DNA from: Eutreptiella sp. 'Long Island Sound 2002'
Taxonomy: Eukaryota; Euglenozoa; Euglenophyceae; Eutreptiales; Eutreptiaceae
Reading direction: 5' to 3'
DNA length: 64,000 nt
NCBI GenBank assembly: GCA_964036045.1
Contig: OZ038384.1
Coordinates: forward strand, 40,340,844 to 40,404,843
Below, piece by piece: positions 41,494 to 52,534 of this stretch. Below the pieces are notes generated by a model. The model was not told where the DNA came from. It ran no database searches and saw only the letters and a list, made by a program, of their open reading frames with translations. The position numbers and the translations under genes were made by a program. Positions within the stretch are counted from its first letter, which is position 1, and each line of letters starts with the position of its first letter.

Positions 41494-44400
41494 GGCAGCG
41501 GGGGGCGTACTTGGTCTTGAGGTCCTTGGTGGTGGTTGTTGAAGCGGTTGCTCCGGTGTGGTTGTGGAGGTGGGTGACGCGGCTGGGAGTGCGGCCGGTG
41601 CTGGTCGGCCGATGGAACTCGATGATGAGGGAGTCCTGGTCTGTCCACCTCCTTCACGGTCGCGGCGCTTCCGTGGTCGCTCAGGGCGATGCCCTGGGCG
41701 GCGCTGCGGGCTCCGTGATGATCTTGGAGTCCTCAGGGTTGGGGTGCTGCTCGTACCCCTCGAAGGCCCCGAGTGGCACGCGGGGGCTGGGTAACCCCGC
41801 GGCGGTGAAACGCTTTTGACGCGTTCCCGTGGGGGGCCTGGCCACGGGACGCTGCGATGGACACGCGCAAGCAAGCAGGCAGGCAAAGCACTGCGCTCAC
41901 AGGGGCATCATTACGCTCGTCTCATGTGACAAAGCGTTTCAGGATCCTTGCCACTCTGAAACAAGGGAACAGAAGTATGTACAGCAACACATCAGGATAT
42001 GTACACATGGGGTTAAGACTGGACTGGGGTAAGGGCATCACAGGACAATAGACACTTAGTCCCAACTCATATCCCGATCCCAGGTCCGACCCTCTCAGTG
42101 GCTGGCAGGGGCGGGGGCTCAAACACAACCCATGCCCTACTCAGTCCGGACCCTGAAACCCTGCCAATAGGGGAGGGTGTCCCGTGCAGCCACAGGCGAG
42201 TTCCTGGGAACCAAGGAACTCCAAGGCTAACCGACAGTGGCTCCCCTTGCTCCCTTAACAGCAGGTCCCAACTCCCCTCTGGGTCGGAGATAAGGCCCCG
42301 CCATTATCCCCTAGGAGTTGGTAGCTGAAAACGGGCTGTTTCAGCCCAAACTGATATTAGCTCCGAAGACTCCAAAATATATCTCCACGCCGGCTTGGAG
42401 ATCGGATCCGCCATTCCATGTGCCATCGACTGGGAGTCGAGCAGAGACCCTCATGTCCTTGGCTCTCAAAGATCTTCATGCCACTCGGCGTGGTGACAAT
42501 GCAAATTTGGTCCACAACTTCCAAAATGGCAAAATCGGTCGTCTCGGTCGACCGTCCAGGGTAGGAAAGCTTGGCGATATTGACGCGCCAAGCCTTGATT
42601 CACAACCCTTGATATCCCCTATGGTCCCATGCCCTGGGTTATGGCTTGCTGTCACACTGGCTGCTTGCTGTTCATCGAGGGGATGAACACGCGGATGGGG
42701 CAGAAAGCAGCATGCGGTGCAAAGGGGGAGATCATGGATCGCACCAAAAGTTGAATAACTCCGGATGAGCCAGAGGAGCAAATACAAAACTCAATGGCAT
42801 TCAACCCTTGGTCATATGCTACAATATTCGCACTTCCTTCCTGGCTAGATCCCGTGCCCCATGGAGATATGGAAATTCCAATATGGCATACAATGGCAAA
42901 AACAGTGAAATTTGGCCAAAATGGCCCGCACCCATGATTCCATATCTCCATGGCCACGGCGAGGATCCTTTCAACCAAAGATGCTATAGACATATGGGAC
43001 TTAGGTCCCAATATATGTCGCTTGCCAACCTTCATGGTCGCCTCTAGCTGTTTTCCCCGTTGGAGAGAAAGTGACACACAAATGGGGGAGAATGGCAACA
43101 TACCCCAAATTGGGTGACTCAGAACTCTCCCTTCAAGAGGAGAGGCCACATGGGGAAACACCAAATTCGATGCGGGTTTATGTGCCCTCTCCGAATTGCC
43201 TTTACCCTTGGTCAAGTGGCGCACGCAACCTCGGGGGCGAAATCAGGGGGAGAAGGGGTTTGTGGCCATTCTGGGCAAAACGGCCAAAATTCACCCAAAG
43301 GTGGTCCCTCCAAAAATCGTATCTCCGTATCACAAGAGAAAGGAGCCTTGAGCTTTTGCATGGATGTAAACCGAAGCTTTACTTCCCTTTTGCAACAAGG
43401 GTTGAGGTTCAAAGCATAATGGAAGCATTTTTAACACCTCAATCCTTGAAGCACACTTTTTATAGGAAAAAGTGCATATATCGGCGATATTGGCATGAAC
43501 GTATCTTTGAAACCTTGAAGAGCAAAAATATGAGTAAACATTCTTGGAGTAGGCCCATAGTAGGTGCCTTCAAATATGCCCACTATGGTTAGATTGTCTC
43601 CGCCCACTCGTGTCATTAGTGCTTGGATATGAGCGCGTGTGCAAAGAGGCAGTATGGCACGCGTGCTCACAAGGCGAAATTTTAAAAAATGGATGACAAG
43701 GTTGTAAAAATCAACCAAGCCATCCACGATGTTCTTCCTGGTCTCTACTTTACATATTGCCTTGGTTCGAGGCTCAAATCCCCATAGGCTTCGAGTACGA
43801 GCCTCGGGGGTTTGGCCATTTTGGCCTAATTTTCGACCAAAACTTGCCCTCTTTCGAAAATAGACTTTCGGTACGCATTGAATTGCGTGGAGCCATCGTT
43901 GAATTGGCTCGAAAAACGAAAATGGCCTAGGGCTTTTGGTCTTGTGAGCATTGTGTTCGGCTATTAACGTTCATGCTCACAAGGCCACAAAGTTAGCGTT
44001 TGCGCACGCAAACGACTTGGGTTTGCGAAACCCATAGGCTGCCTAAAACATCGCCATTGCCCGCTTCCCTATACAAAGTGATATGCCCACGTGAAAGGGG
44101 CATGGATGAAAGGCATAGGGGGGGAATGTAGGGTTCCGTCCGAACTCATGGTCCTTCAGAACCATGAGTTCGAGCGATCGACGGAAAAGCTTGCGCGCTG
44201 ATTTTCTCGAAGACGCAACGGCGAAAAATTCTGGTGAACACACCAGATGAAAGTACATTAAAAACCCTCTAGATTCAGCCCTTAAGTTCTCTTAGAACCT
44301 CAAAGGTACTCGAGAAAAATCCCTCACAAAACTCGCCACGAAGAAGCGACGAAAGCGCGCGAACAGGCGACATCAGGCGGCGATTTTACGACAATTAGTA

Positions 44401-44600
44401 ATCGCGGTAGAAATCGGGTATTTCACCGATTTCCGACTGAAAATCGCCTAAGACAATAAACTTATGGTAACTCTAAATCGATTTATTGGTTAGAAATCAG
44501 ATTCCAGATTTCGCGGCTTAGAGAACAGGGATATCCCGCTGACAGCCGGTGTCTACGGCTTCCGGGTGTGACGGCTCACAGGCCTCCGGGCCATGGGCCA
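41494..44600. other. Non-coding interval between E2 and E3
   Basis: About 3.1 kb of mixed composition with many short AT-rich phrases (CATATGGG, CCATATCTCC) and no ORF with recognisable content. It should contain the 5' ends or LTRs of E2 (minus) and E3 (plus), which diverge from here. I could not find direct terminal repeats by eye. A (CAAG/CAGG)n microsatellite lies near 41868-41890. Confidence 0.4.
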
Positions 44601-45093
44601 CAGGTTCTGGGTACCGCTTCACTGCGACCACCACAGTAGTTCTATGCTGCAGATGAAATAACAACAGCACTCCAAAGATGGGAAAACTGTGACCCATCAG
44701 GATCATTTCAGGTGTACCATCACCTGTGGCTATTGTGGCAAACGTCGTCACTACGAGGACGAATGTCACACAAAGAAACGCGAGAGTGATAAACTCAAGT
44801 GGCAGGAGGCTGAACGCCAGAAGAACCAAACACCCACCAGAACCCCCCAGAATGGAGATAAAGGTGGTAAAGGAGGTGGCAAGGGGGGCCGCAAAGGTGG
44901 ACCCCCTAACCTTCAGAGGCGCTCATCAGCGCCCGCTGCTACTCCCCCTCCTGCCGCAGGTGACCCCAAGAAGCGCCCACAGGCGGATAACGCCTCCCCT
45001 GAGGGGAGTAACTCCAAGAAGAGGCGACTGGCCTGGATGGCCAAGTCCCTCATGGCTGCAGGGGTGGATGTCAAATTCCCTGCCGAGGAGTAG
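44600..45093 (+). pseudogene. gag: E3 gag C-terminus with CCHC knuckle
   Basis: The text FRCTITCGYCGKRRHYEDEC is a classical C-x2-C-x4-H-x4-C knuckle and matches the E4 knuckle almost residue for residue. A Lys/Gly tract (GGKGGGKGGRKGG) and KKRRLAWMAKSL follow, parallel to KKRSRFMRMARKL in E4. An in-frame TAA near 44654 (QMK-stop-QQH, E4 GKQQEK) interrupts the upstream part. It ends PAEE at TAG 45091-45093, the same place where E4 ends PAEF at TGA. Confidence 0.82.
45091..45093 (+). promoter_or_regulatory. In-frame TAG between gag and pol of E3
   Basis: The frame continues straight into protease (GGGSEEEDLVFWILL). The context UAG GGG GGC is close to the UAG followed by G-rich codons at the gammaretroviral gag-pol stop. 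It is positionally conserved with the E4 TGA at 55031. Confidence 0.5.
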
Positions 45094-45592
45094 GGGGGCG
45101 GCTCCGAAGAGGAGGACTTGGTTTTCTGGATCCTCCTGAAAATCAGGGATCAAGTTTTTCAAGCGGTGCATGACAACGGTGAAACCTTTTCTATAGTGGC
45201 CCGGCACCTGCTAAAAACTTTCAAGAAACCTAAGACCATGGCCATAAGAGTAGGGGATGGGCGTACCATCCATTCCTTTGGGGGGGGTCGATGTGACAAT
45301 ATGCCTGGGCGACGAAACTGTGACCCAACACTGCAGAGTGTTGGATACCGACGCCTTTGAAATCGTCATTGGTACCGACTTCCTACGAAGAAACCCCCAG
45401 GTAAAAATGCTGTCTCTCCAGCGCCCCTATTCTCTACACTGCGACCTTGGCAGTGGGCTCTTCTCCGTACATTTGGAGCTGCCAGGACGAAAAGAGTCTG
45501 GGCTGCGCTCGCATCCAAGACTAACCATCGTACTGAAAACTACCAATTGGCCCGTCACGTACTTGAAAATGGACTGGCGGCCCTTCAGGTAA
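45094..45592 (+). pseudogene. pol: E3 protease (broken)
   Basis: Aligned with E4, the segment reads FWILLKIRDQVFQAVHDNGETFSIVARHLL. The active-site DTG is DNG, so the protease is probably dead. The frame shifts at the G8 run near 45280-45287. The reading continues in the next frame (VDVTICLGDETVTQHCRVLDTDAFEIVIGTDFL), parallel to E4 VEVPMGSRTIAHRFYVMDTEAFDFVLGTDFF. Confidence 0.78.
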
Positions 45593-46476
45593 ACCTGGAT
45601 GAGATCCAGTTCGAATTTTTTGCGAGCCGACAACAGCCCATCATGCAGTTGTACTGTTCGAAACATTTGAACGACGCTTTCCGTTTCTTCTGGAAAGCAA
45701 TGGGCCCAGCGTATGCTAACCCCCCCTTCTCCCTGCTCGCGAAGGTTCTAACCAAAATCGCTTATGAGGGAGGAAGGGTTGTCATGTGCACCCCTCACTG
45801 GGGCTGCTCTGGTGAACACGCTTACTGGCGCCGTATGCTAGATCAAATGACGGTGGGAAGAGTGCAACTCCCCGACGGTCCCATCTATGTACCTGAGGAC
45901 TCAGACACAGCTATGCAGGCCCCTGAGTGGGCCAGTTTCTTATCCATCGTCGACGGATCTCTCAATCCTGTACCCCTGTGTGACCTAGATCAGGTGCTAC
46001 TGAAAGAGGTCATGGCCGAAAATCGTGGCCTGACCCTTTCTGATCTGAAAAACCGATCTCCTGAGCACCTATCTGCCACACCTACAGGGTGTGAATCTCC
46101 CGATGGCTATCTGGAACCTGCAGCTGTTAAGGAGGATGCTGACGACCAACTGTCTGAGATCACCAGCACTATCCCTCCTGTTGATCCCAGCTGTGTTGAT
46201 CTAAAGCACAGTGCCTTCCCAGCCCAGCTGTTGCTGGAGGAGGTAGATCTAGAGTCAACCTCAGAACCCACTTCCCCTGTTGGGAAACCGGTGTTACACA
46301 TGCAGCCTATGCACACAGATGAACCCGTGGCCCGGAGTCCTGATGCTCTAGCGCGGCCTGCTTTTAAAAACATGCCACTGTCTGAGCATGACACTCAGGA
46401 ACTCCGACGGCTGTTGTACCTGAAGGCTGAAGGTATTGAGCGCCAAGAGCGGCTGCAATATCTCAGACAGACCTGA
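45547..46476 (+). pseudogene. pol: E3 Dam/DIRS-like domain and linker before RT
   Basis: Residues 20-105 read FEFFASRQQPIMQLYCS, DAFRFFWKAMGPAYANPPFSLLAKVLTKI, RVVMCTPHW and AYWRRML. This order (FAS-R, DAF-W, Y-NPPFSL, V-P-W, W) is that of the Dam-like methyltransferase domain known from DIRS-type retroelements, and NPPF fits the catalytic (D/N)PP(Y/F) motif of amino-methyltransferases. Here it sits between protease and RT. E4 has the same domain, but NPPF is changed. An acidic linker follows, and the frame meets a TGA at 46474-46476, with pol continuing in the same frame. Confidence 0.65.
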
Positions 46477-47730
46477 AAATCCTCAATCTGGTCTGAGGAG
46501 GACGATGATTCCTACACGCTGCCTGATCCTGAGATACCCCTAGTGTATTCTTTGCACTATGGGCAGCAATGTTCCCCTGAGAGGGACGATGGTTCTGTAC
46601 CTGCCAAAACTGCTGATTGGCAGAAAAAGAAAGAACATGGAAACAGCAACCTCCATGCTGAGGAGGACTTCCTGCAGAAATTCGAGAGTCTTAACCTTGA
46701 CCCCCGACTGAAGAAACTGCTGCTAACCCATGAGGAGGTGTTCGGCGCCTTGCCGCCCCCCCTCTCTTGTAAAAAACTGGTCCAAATGGACCTGAGATTG
46801 AGAGCTGAATTTGAAAAGACGCGAGTGAGGCGCCGTTCCTATGGCGCTCCACAGGAACAGGTTGAAGAAATCGAGCGCCAGATCCAGGAATGTATTGATG
46901 CTGGCCTCGTGGAGGAATATAAGAAGGGGGACTACCCCAATCACTGCAGTCCCTGCTTCCTGGTTGCTAAACCAGGGTCGACTGCTCTATGGCTGGTTGT
47001 TGACTATGGTGAGGTCAACAAGAAAACCCAGAACCACTCAGGGAGTATTCCTAACATGGAAAATACCCTGGAGCGTATTGCCAAATGCAGGTACAAGACC
47101 AAAATGGACAAACGCAGTGGTTTCTGGCAGGTAGACCTAACCGCCGCAGCTCAGGAGCTGCTGGCTTTTATCACCCCTAAGGGTCGTGTGTTTAAGTGGA
47201 AAGTCATGCCTTTCGGGGTTGCTAATGCCCCAGCGCTCTTCCAGGAGCCAATGAACAAAATTTTGTACATACTGAGGCGCAGACCTCTAGTACAGGAGTT
47301 GATTTCTCGGGGTGCAGAAATGGAGGCCCACATCGATGACGTGAGTTTGGGTACTAATACCCAAGAGGACCATGTCCTTCTGCTCCGTGAATTTTTCATA
47401 GTTTGTCAAGAAAACCATCTCCGAATCAAACTCCAAAAATGTGAGTTTATGAAAGAGGAGATGGAGTATCTGGGTTTCGACGTGGGGTATGGCTGGTGGA
47501 AACCAGCCGCGTCCAAGATGCAGCCCTCACAGGACATGCAGATTCGCGATGACCCTAAAAAGGGTCTACACGACGTATGGAGTTTTGTGGGCGCCTGTAA
47601 CTTCTATAGGCGTCACATCCACATTTTTACCTACTCCTCTGCCCCCCTCACTGACCTAATCAAGAAAACTACTCCAGGAGTTGAAGAAGAAAATTGCCTC
47701 CTCCAACTGCCTGGGAGTACCCCGCCCTAA
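46477..47730 (+). pseudogene. pol: E3 reverse transcriptase
   Basis: The Ty3-type RT motifs are clear: CSPCFLVAKPGS, LVVDYGEVNKKT, YKTKMDKRSGFWQVDLT (motif A), FGVANAPALFQE, and EAHIDDVSLGTN (motif C, with His-Ile-Asp-Asp in place of the usual Tyr/Phe-x-Asp-Asp). It matches E4 over about 300 residues. After LIKKTTPG the homology to E4 is lost: about 15 codons are missing and the frame changes, with RNase H resuming in the ORF from 47681. Confidence 0.87.
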
Positions 47731-48871
47731 GGGCGGAATAGTCCTGATCACTGATGCCAGTGATGTAGGGGGTGGTGGAACCATCTACCAATGGCAGAAG
47801 CTTAACCCAGCTGAACTAACCCACTGCCATTATCGTACTAGCGGACTGAACTGTGATGGCTCCTTGAAGCATGACCATCCTACCAGTGGGTGGCGATTTG
47901 TGCCACTGGGACACTGGAACTGGAAATGGAACCAAGCGCGTTCCAATTACAGCACCTACGACCAGGAACTCCTCGGGGGTATGTTTGTGCTCTCATCACA
48001 GTCCTGACTATTGAGATCCAACCCTATTGTCTGGCTCTGTGACCAGGAACCTGTGAAGTCTTTTCAGAAGGGTCCACCACCAGAGAAAGCAAAACGAAAG
48101 CGGTGGTGGACTTACCTGAGCCAGTTCAGGCTGACAGTTCATCATATCCCCGGCATAAAAAATGAACTGTCTCACTATATATCGCGCAATAACCTCGATG
48201 CGCTTATAGGTGAGAGCTCTGAGGCGCTCGCCAAAGAGGTTTTCCAGCGTATGGAGGTCCAGCTTGACCTGTCCGTGTGCACTGCCGGAATCCTGGAGGG
48301 TTGGAGCCTAGCCGACTATCAGTCAGAGTATAAAGAAAGTCTCCAGACCCTCGGCACTGGTGTCGAACCCCGTATCATTGACGGGCACCAGTGGTATAAA
48401 AACAACCAGTACCTCTTCTACGAGGACGGTATTGTTGTACCTGAGGCCCGACTTGATGGGTGCCTACAGTGGTCCCATCTCAGCTCTGGTCACACTGGCG
48501 CTACTCGCTCAGTGGACTTCTTCCGCGAGTGTTTCTACTCTAGTCTAACCCTGACTGAACTGAGGTCCCGTATGCAGACCATTGTGGATGCTTGTGGCTG
48601 TCATGCCAGCAAGCAGAGCGACAGTAGGGATAGGGGACTGATTTTCAGCTTACCCATACCCTATTGTGCTAACTCTCTTCTATATGTGGATTTCATCCAG
48701 GGTCTATCCCGCTTCGGCGGCTATGATAGTTGCCTAGTGGTCACCTGTGTCCTATCCTGCTCCACCCGTGTGTTCCCTTGCAAAAAGAAAATCACAGGTG
48801 AGCAGACTGTGAAAATGTTGGTCGAACAATGGTTGCAACCCTGTGGGGCACCTGAGAAGAGGGCACTCTGA
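47681..48871 (+). pseudogene. pol: E3 RNase H and integrase N-terminal half
   Basis: RNase H: VLITDASDVGGGG, YDQELLGG and LCDQEPV supply the acidic residues. A TGA at 48005-48007 (SQS-stop-LLRSN; E4 has Arg there) interrupts it, and the same frame continues. The integrase zinc finger (HLSSGHTG…CGCHASKQ) and the first catalytic Asp (LLYVDFIQGL) follow, then VTCVLSCSTRVFPC. The frame changes at about 48865. Confidence 0.83.
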
Positions 48872-49522
48872 TGAAGATGCACGCATCCGCAGTGACACTG
48901 GATGGTACAAACGAGTGCTAAATGCCCGCAACGTGGAGGTAACCACAGGTGTGCCCTATACCCACACGTCTAACCCTCATTGTGAGAGACAGAAGCGTGC
49001 GGTGAAGCAAAACCTGAGAGTCCTGATGAAACAGGAGCGTACCAAAGACTGGGTACGCCTAGTGCCCTGGGCAGTGCTGACCATGAACTCACAGCGGAGC
49101 TCTTCTACGGGTTTCACCCCCCATGAACTGTTTCATGGAGGACGACCTATTGGTTCTACAAAACCCCCTTTCCTGAGGACTTCAAGAGCCCTGTTGGGGA
49201 TTGGCTGGAACACAAGCAGTCCATGGCTAACAAGGCGGGTACTAACCTGAGACACATTCGTGACCGAGAACTGAGCCGGCGGAACCGCCTACGGCGACCT
49301 GCCAGCTTAAAGGTTGGTGACCTTATTTTGATTTACCATTCATGCCTACCCTCCTGGCCACGTAACTGCCTACAGGACCCTTATTTTGGACCCTATTGTA
49401 TCATCAGGATAGATGGATCCAGGATCCATGTCAGGTGCAGTCCACGTCTAGGTGGTGAACTGCTGTATGCACCTAAACAGTTGAGGCACTATCATTCCTG
49501 TGACGATTTTCTCCTGGGATGA
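48843..49522 (+). pseudogene. pol: E3 integrase C-terminal half with GPY/F module
   Basis: In a new frame the text reads EDARIRSDTGWYKRVL (second catalytic Asp), TSNPHCERQKRAVKQNLR (catalytic Glu) and STGFTPHELFHGGRP. It changes frame again near 49200-49230 and continues FKVGD-like LKVGDLILIYH, DPYFGPYCIIRIDG (GPY/F motif) and RLGGELLYAPKQLRHY. Integrase inserts the cDNA. All three catalytic residues are present, but the frame is broken at least twice. Confidence 0.83.
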
Positions 49523-49841
49523 GTGGCGCCTCAGCAACAGTGAGGCCGAGCGTATTGACCTAGAGAACGCTGCCAGCCCAGAGGAGGCAGACGAACTCGA
49601 AGAGATGACTGCCGATGAGATGGCAGTCGATGGTTACTACGTGGTTGCAGGTATTGCTCGCCACGAGTATAAACAGGGCTGGAAATTCCTAACCCTGTGG
49701 GACGGCTATGGGTTGTCTGAGGCGACCTGGGAACCTACGTCAGCCTTCATTCAACCAGAATGGAGTATCAATCCCATCTTCCGTTCCCACCTCGTTGAGA
49801 ACAACGAGGGGCAGCTACTAACCGGTGCTGAGAGTCTGTGA
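49500..49841 (+). CDS. E3 chromodomain
   Basis: The text YYVVAGIARHEYKQGWKFLTLWDGYGLSEATWEPTSAFI (shown here by its key residues: VVAGI, LTLWDGYG, EATWEP) is a canonical chromodomain, preceded by an acidic linker (EEADELEEM). In chromoviruses it is the C-terminal end of integrase and directs insertion to modified histones. Aromatic cage positions (Tyr, Trp, Trp) appear present. It ends at TGA 49839-49841. Confidence 0.88.
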   Translation: MTIFSWDEWRLSNSEAERIDLENAASPEEADELEEMTADEMAVDGYYVVAGIARHEYKQGWKFLTLWDGYGLSEATWEPTSAFIQPEWSINPIFRSHLVENNEGQLLTGAESL

Positions 49842-50352
49842 CAGCGTAAAAAGAAAAACTAATTTCCCTGTGCCAGTCTACTGACTGTGTTCTAACCTTA
49901 CAAGTGCAGTGAGCACTCTTGTGCAGATGTGCCGGTATATGTGTGTAAGAGCAGTTGTCACAGTTGCCCCGCATTGCATCGCGAGACAGGACCGTAAGCC
50001 CCCCGTGACAACCACTCCCTGGTCGAAGGCCATTGGTTTTTCACAGACCACTGTTTACGGAGCACTGCACTGACCCTGTCTGTGTCCTGCAGTCCCATGC
50101 CTATGGTTTCCAGCGGGGACCAGGTGGCCGCGTATCAGGTTTGCAGCCACCCAGCGGGAGTATGCCTTGTTGACCATGTGTTGCATGGGGACTGCCCTGA
50201 TGCAATGACCTTGGGGAGCCAACAAAGAACGGTGGCTTACTACACCAGGGGGGAATGACAAGCAAGGTGTTATGAGGCAAGGTGTGTGTTCCCTCCTTGG
50301 GGACAAGCGAGCCCACAGTTAGGACCCCTGACTGGTCCAGATCCGTGGGGTT
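49842..50352 (+). other. E3 3' untranslated region
   Basis: No gene. A purine run AGGGGGGAA at 50247-50255 immediately followed by TG has the look of a polypurine tract next to an LTR start, but no matching LTR copy was found in the window. Repeat R1 copy B begins about 100 bases later. Confidence 0.4.
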
Positions 50353-51640
50353 CTGAAGCCGGTTCGGACCCCCGTGGCCATCTTGGGGTCACTTGGGGTG
50401 TGTATCTATGTGCCGGCAAGCCGCCATTGGCTGATATCATACTCTCTCATCCACCTGACCTAACCCGATGTGATAGTGTGATTGGTTTGGCCATTCCGGC
50501 TATGAGCGGTCATATTCAGTACCGAGGCGCCGCCAGCGGAGATTTATATATCGGAATATCAGGAATCAACAAGGTTTTTTTATCATAATGTTTCCGTGAT
50601 TTTTCAGCCTTCCGTTCTGATGGTCACTGTATAGGCGACTGTCAGTTGGCTCGCGATTTTGCGGTAACCGATTGGTTAACTGTTATTTCCAGATATTTTG
50701 GCGGAAACTCCGATGAGGGGGCATATTTCATCTGTAAAGGGTTCGTTGCTTCCGCAATTTTCTAAATAAGCACTCGAAATTTTAATCTGAATTTTTCGCG
50801 ATGTCGAAATCGGATTTTCGACTTCGACATCGCCGCACTTGATTTGGTCTTCTTCCAGTGGTCATACTCCTTTCCCTATGCCCAAATCAGGTTTCCCTTA
50901 TACTTGCCACCCATTTGACTTGGAGATATAAGGGAAATAAAAGTGAATCGTGGGACCACTTTGAAGGGCCATTTCTACGCGCGAGTGTGAGGAAAGAGAA
51001 CAAGGAAGGTTGCGATGCAAGCGCCTTGGTCCCAACTTAATTTAGGAAGCATCAAACGCCTTTGGTGTGCACGCATGCCGGGTGGAGCAAGGGATAATGG
51101 TCAAGAGGGTAGAAAGTGATACATAACTCTTGGACCGTGCAACCGAATATTTTAATGCGACTTTCGAGTGTGCCGCATGAGTGTTGGTGTTGCATAGAAA
51201 CTTTCCTTGGGTTCCTACGTATTTTTAACGTGAAGTTATGACCATGGAGGGGCATGGCATACCATGGTGGGAGCCACTTTTGAGGGTATGTGTTATATGC
51301 ATGGTATATGTCTTGATATGCTCACGCCCATGTTATATATCTTCGTGTGGCCGAAGAGATGGGGAGCCACACGTGACAAGGGCTTTGCCCATGTCCCAAT
51401 TGTGGAATTCAAAGCGCTAGACTAAGTCTACCGCGTATGTATTACTCATGGTATGTTGCGCAAAGAGATCCATGAGTGCACTCCCATTTTCATGGGGCAT
51501 GTAGATATCAGTGGCGAAGATATCTCCATGCGCCCGATGGGGGATCCAAGTGGCGGAATTGTTGGCAAATGGTTCCAATAATTGGTGTATTGAACCACGA
51601 GCGGATATCATGGGTGAGCATAGAGATATACTATCATAGT
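50353..51640 (+). repeat. Dispersed repeat R1, copy B (uninterrupted)
   Basis: It starts TGAAGCCGGTTCGGACCCC and ends around ATATACTATCA. It is the inverted counterpart of 33338-32259 joined to 7290-7054, and it shows the pre-insertion site of the giant LINE at 51410-51426. TG and CA termini and an internal TTTATATATC box are compatible with an LTR, but no target-site duplication is visible. It sits between chromovirus E3 and E4 just as copy A sits between E2 and E1. Confidence 0.85.
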
Positions 51641-52534
51641 AAGAAAAAGTGCTTTTCCAATGCTTGGAGGCATACTCTAGTTGTATTAGAGATGCACTGA
51701 GCATCCATGCATTTTAATCTTAGTATTGATCCCACCAAAACTGGTGATAACACATTTTGACCTATGGAACCAAACACCCAATCAGGATATGGAGTGGACC
51801 CCTTAATCCCCTTTCAATGTGAAGTAAAACATCTTTTCCTGAGCCGAATGAGCACTGACATATCCAAGGCAGAGCCTATGAATTTATCTATGTTTTTCCA
51901 TGAATACTTATCTGCCCTAGTGGTATGCACCCTAGGGGGCTAGGCACCTCTTTTTGAGAGGTCCTGGGTTCAATTCCTGGTCAGCCTAGCTAAGTAGGAA
52001 GATCCCATGTGACATGGCAGTGACCTCATCGCCACATACCATGCCACCTCAGCACATATGGGACCCAAAACAAAGAGTACACATCTCCTAAGATGGCACT
52101 ATGGAGAGAGAGTGATCCTGAGGCAGTCTTCTAACTCTTTTCCTAAAACATTTCAGCTATCTTTGTGAATATGCATTCATTTGTAACCTGAGTTGCAGTT
52201 TCTGTGAATACCCAATCATCTTTCACTGTTTACACTGCAGCCCTTCATGCTTTGATCCTGAATTCTCTTCTCCTTGCATACTTCTGGCTTGGGTTATCCT
52301 GGATTGACTCTATTGACTCTATTTCTGCAAACAAAAGGTTTTCATCATCCAAAACAAGCAGCAGGAAACCCTACAGCAACAGCAAGCAGCAGGAGAAGCA
52401 AAAACACAGTGCTGAAACCACTATAAACTTTTCTGGTAGCAAGAGGCAGCCTGTCTCTGCGCACCGGCAGCAACCCCGTGCCGTACATCCAGTGCGCCGA
52501 GTACGGGCAAATATAAGCAGAAGGGTGAAAGAAG
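51641..52534 (+). other. Non-coding interval upstream of E4 gag
   Basis: AT-richer DNA without ORFs of interest, probably E4 5' UTR or LTR. It contains the tRNA-like Pol III promoter pair annotated separately. Confidence 0.4.
51905..51995 (+). ncRNA. tRNA-like SINE head (Pol III A and B boxes)
   Basis: TGCCCTAGTGG (51913-51923) resembles an A box and GGTTCAATTCC (51967-51977) fits the B box consensus, 43 bases apart. Between them ACCTC and GAGGT form a 5-bp stem around a 7-base TTTTTGA loop, like an anticodon arm with UUU. An acceptor stem does not form well, so this is a tRNA-derived SINE or relic and not a working tRNA. The 3' part and tail could not be delimited. Confidence 0.5.

Larger units (their letters stand above)
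44600..49841 (+). mobile_element. Ty3/gypsy chromovirus E3 (decayed, 5'-truncated)
   Basis: The plus strand carries the end of gag, protease, a Dam/DIRS-like domain, RT, RNase H, integrase with GPY/F module, and a chromodomain. That C-terminal chromodomain is the defining trait of chromoviruses. At least five frame changes and several in-frame stops (44654, 45091, 46474, 48005) plus a deletion at the RT-RNase H border show decay. The first recognisable gag homology to E4 starts near 44600; most of gag is missing. E4 is its closest relative in the window. Confidence 0.9.

Noticed and set aside
51905-51995. A functional tRNA-Lys (UUU)
   Set aside because: The anticodon-like arm and B box are good, but no acceptor stem forms and the variable/T-arm geometry is off. 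Called a SINE-like relic instead.
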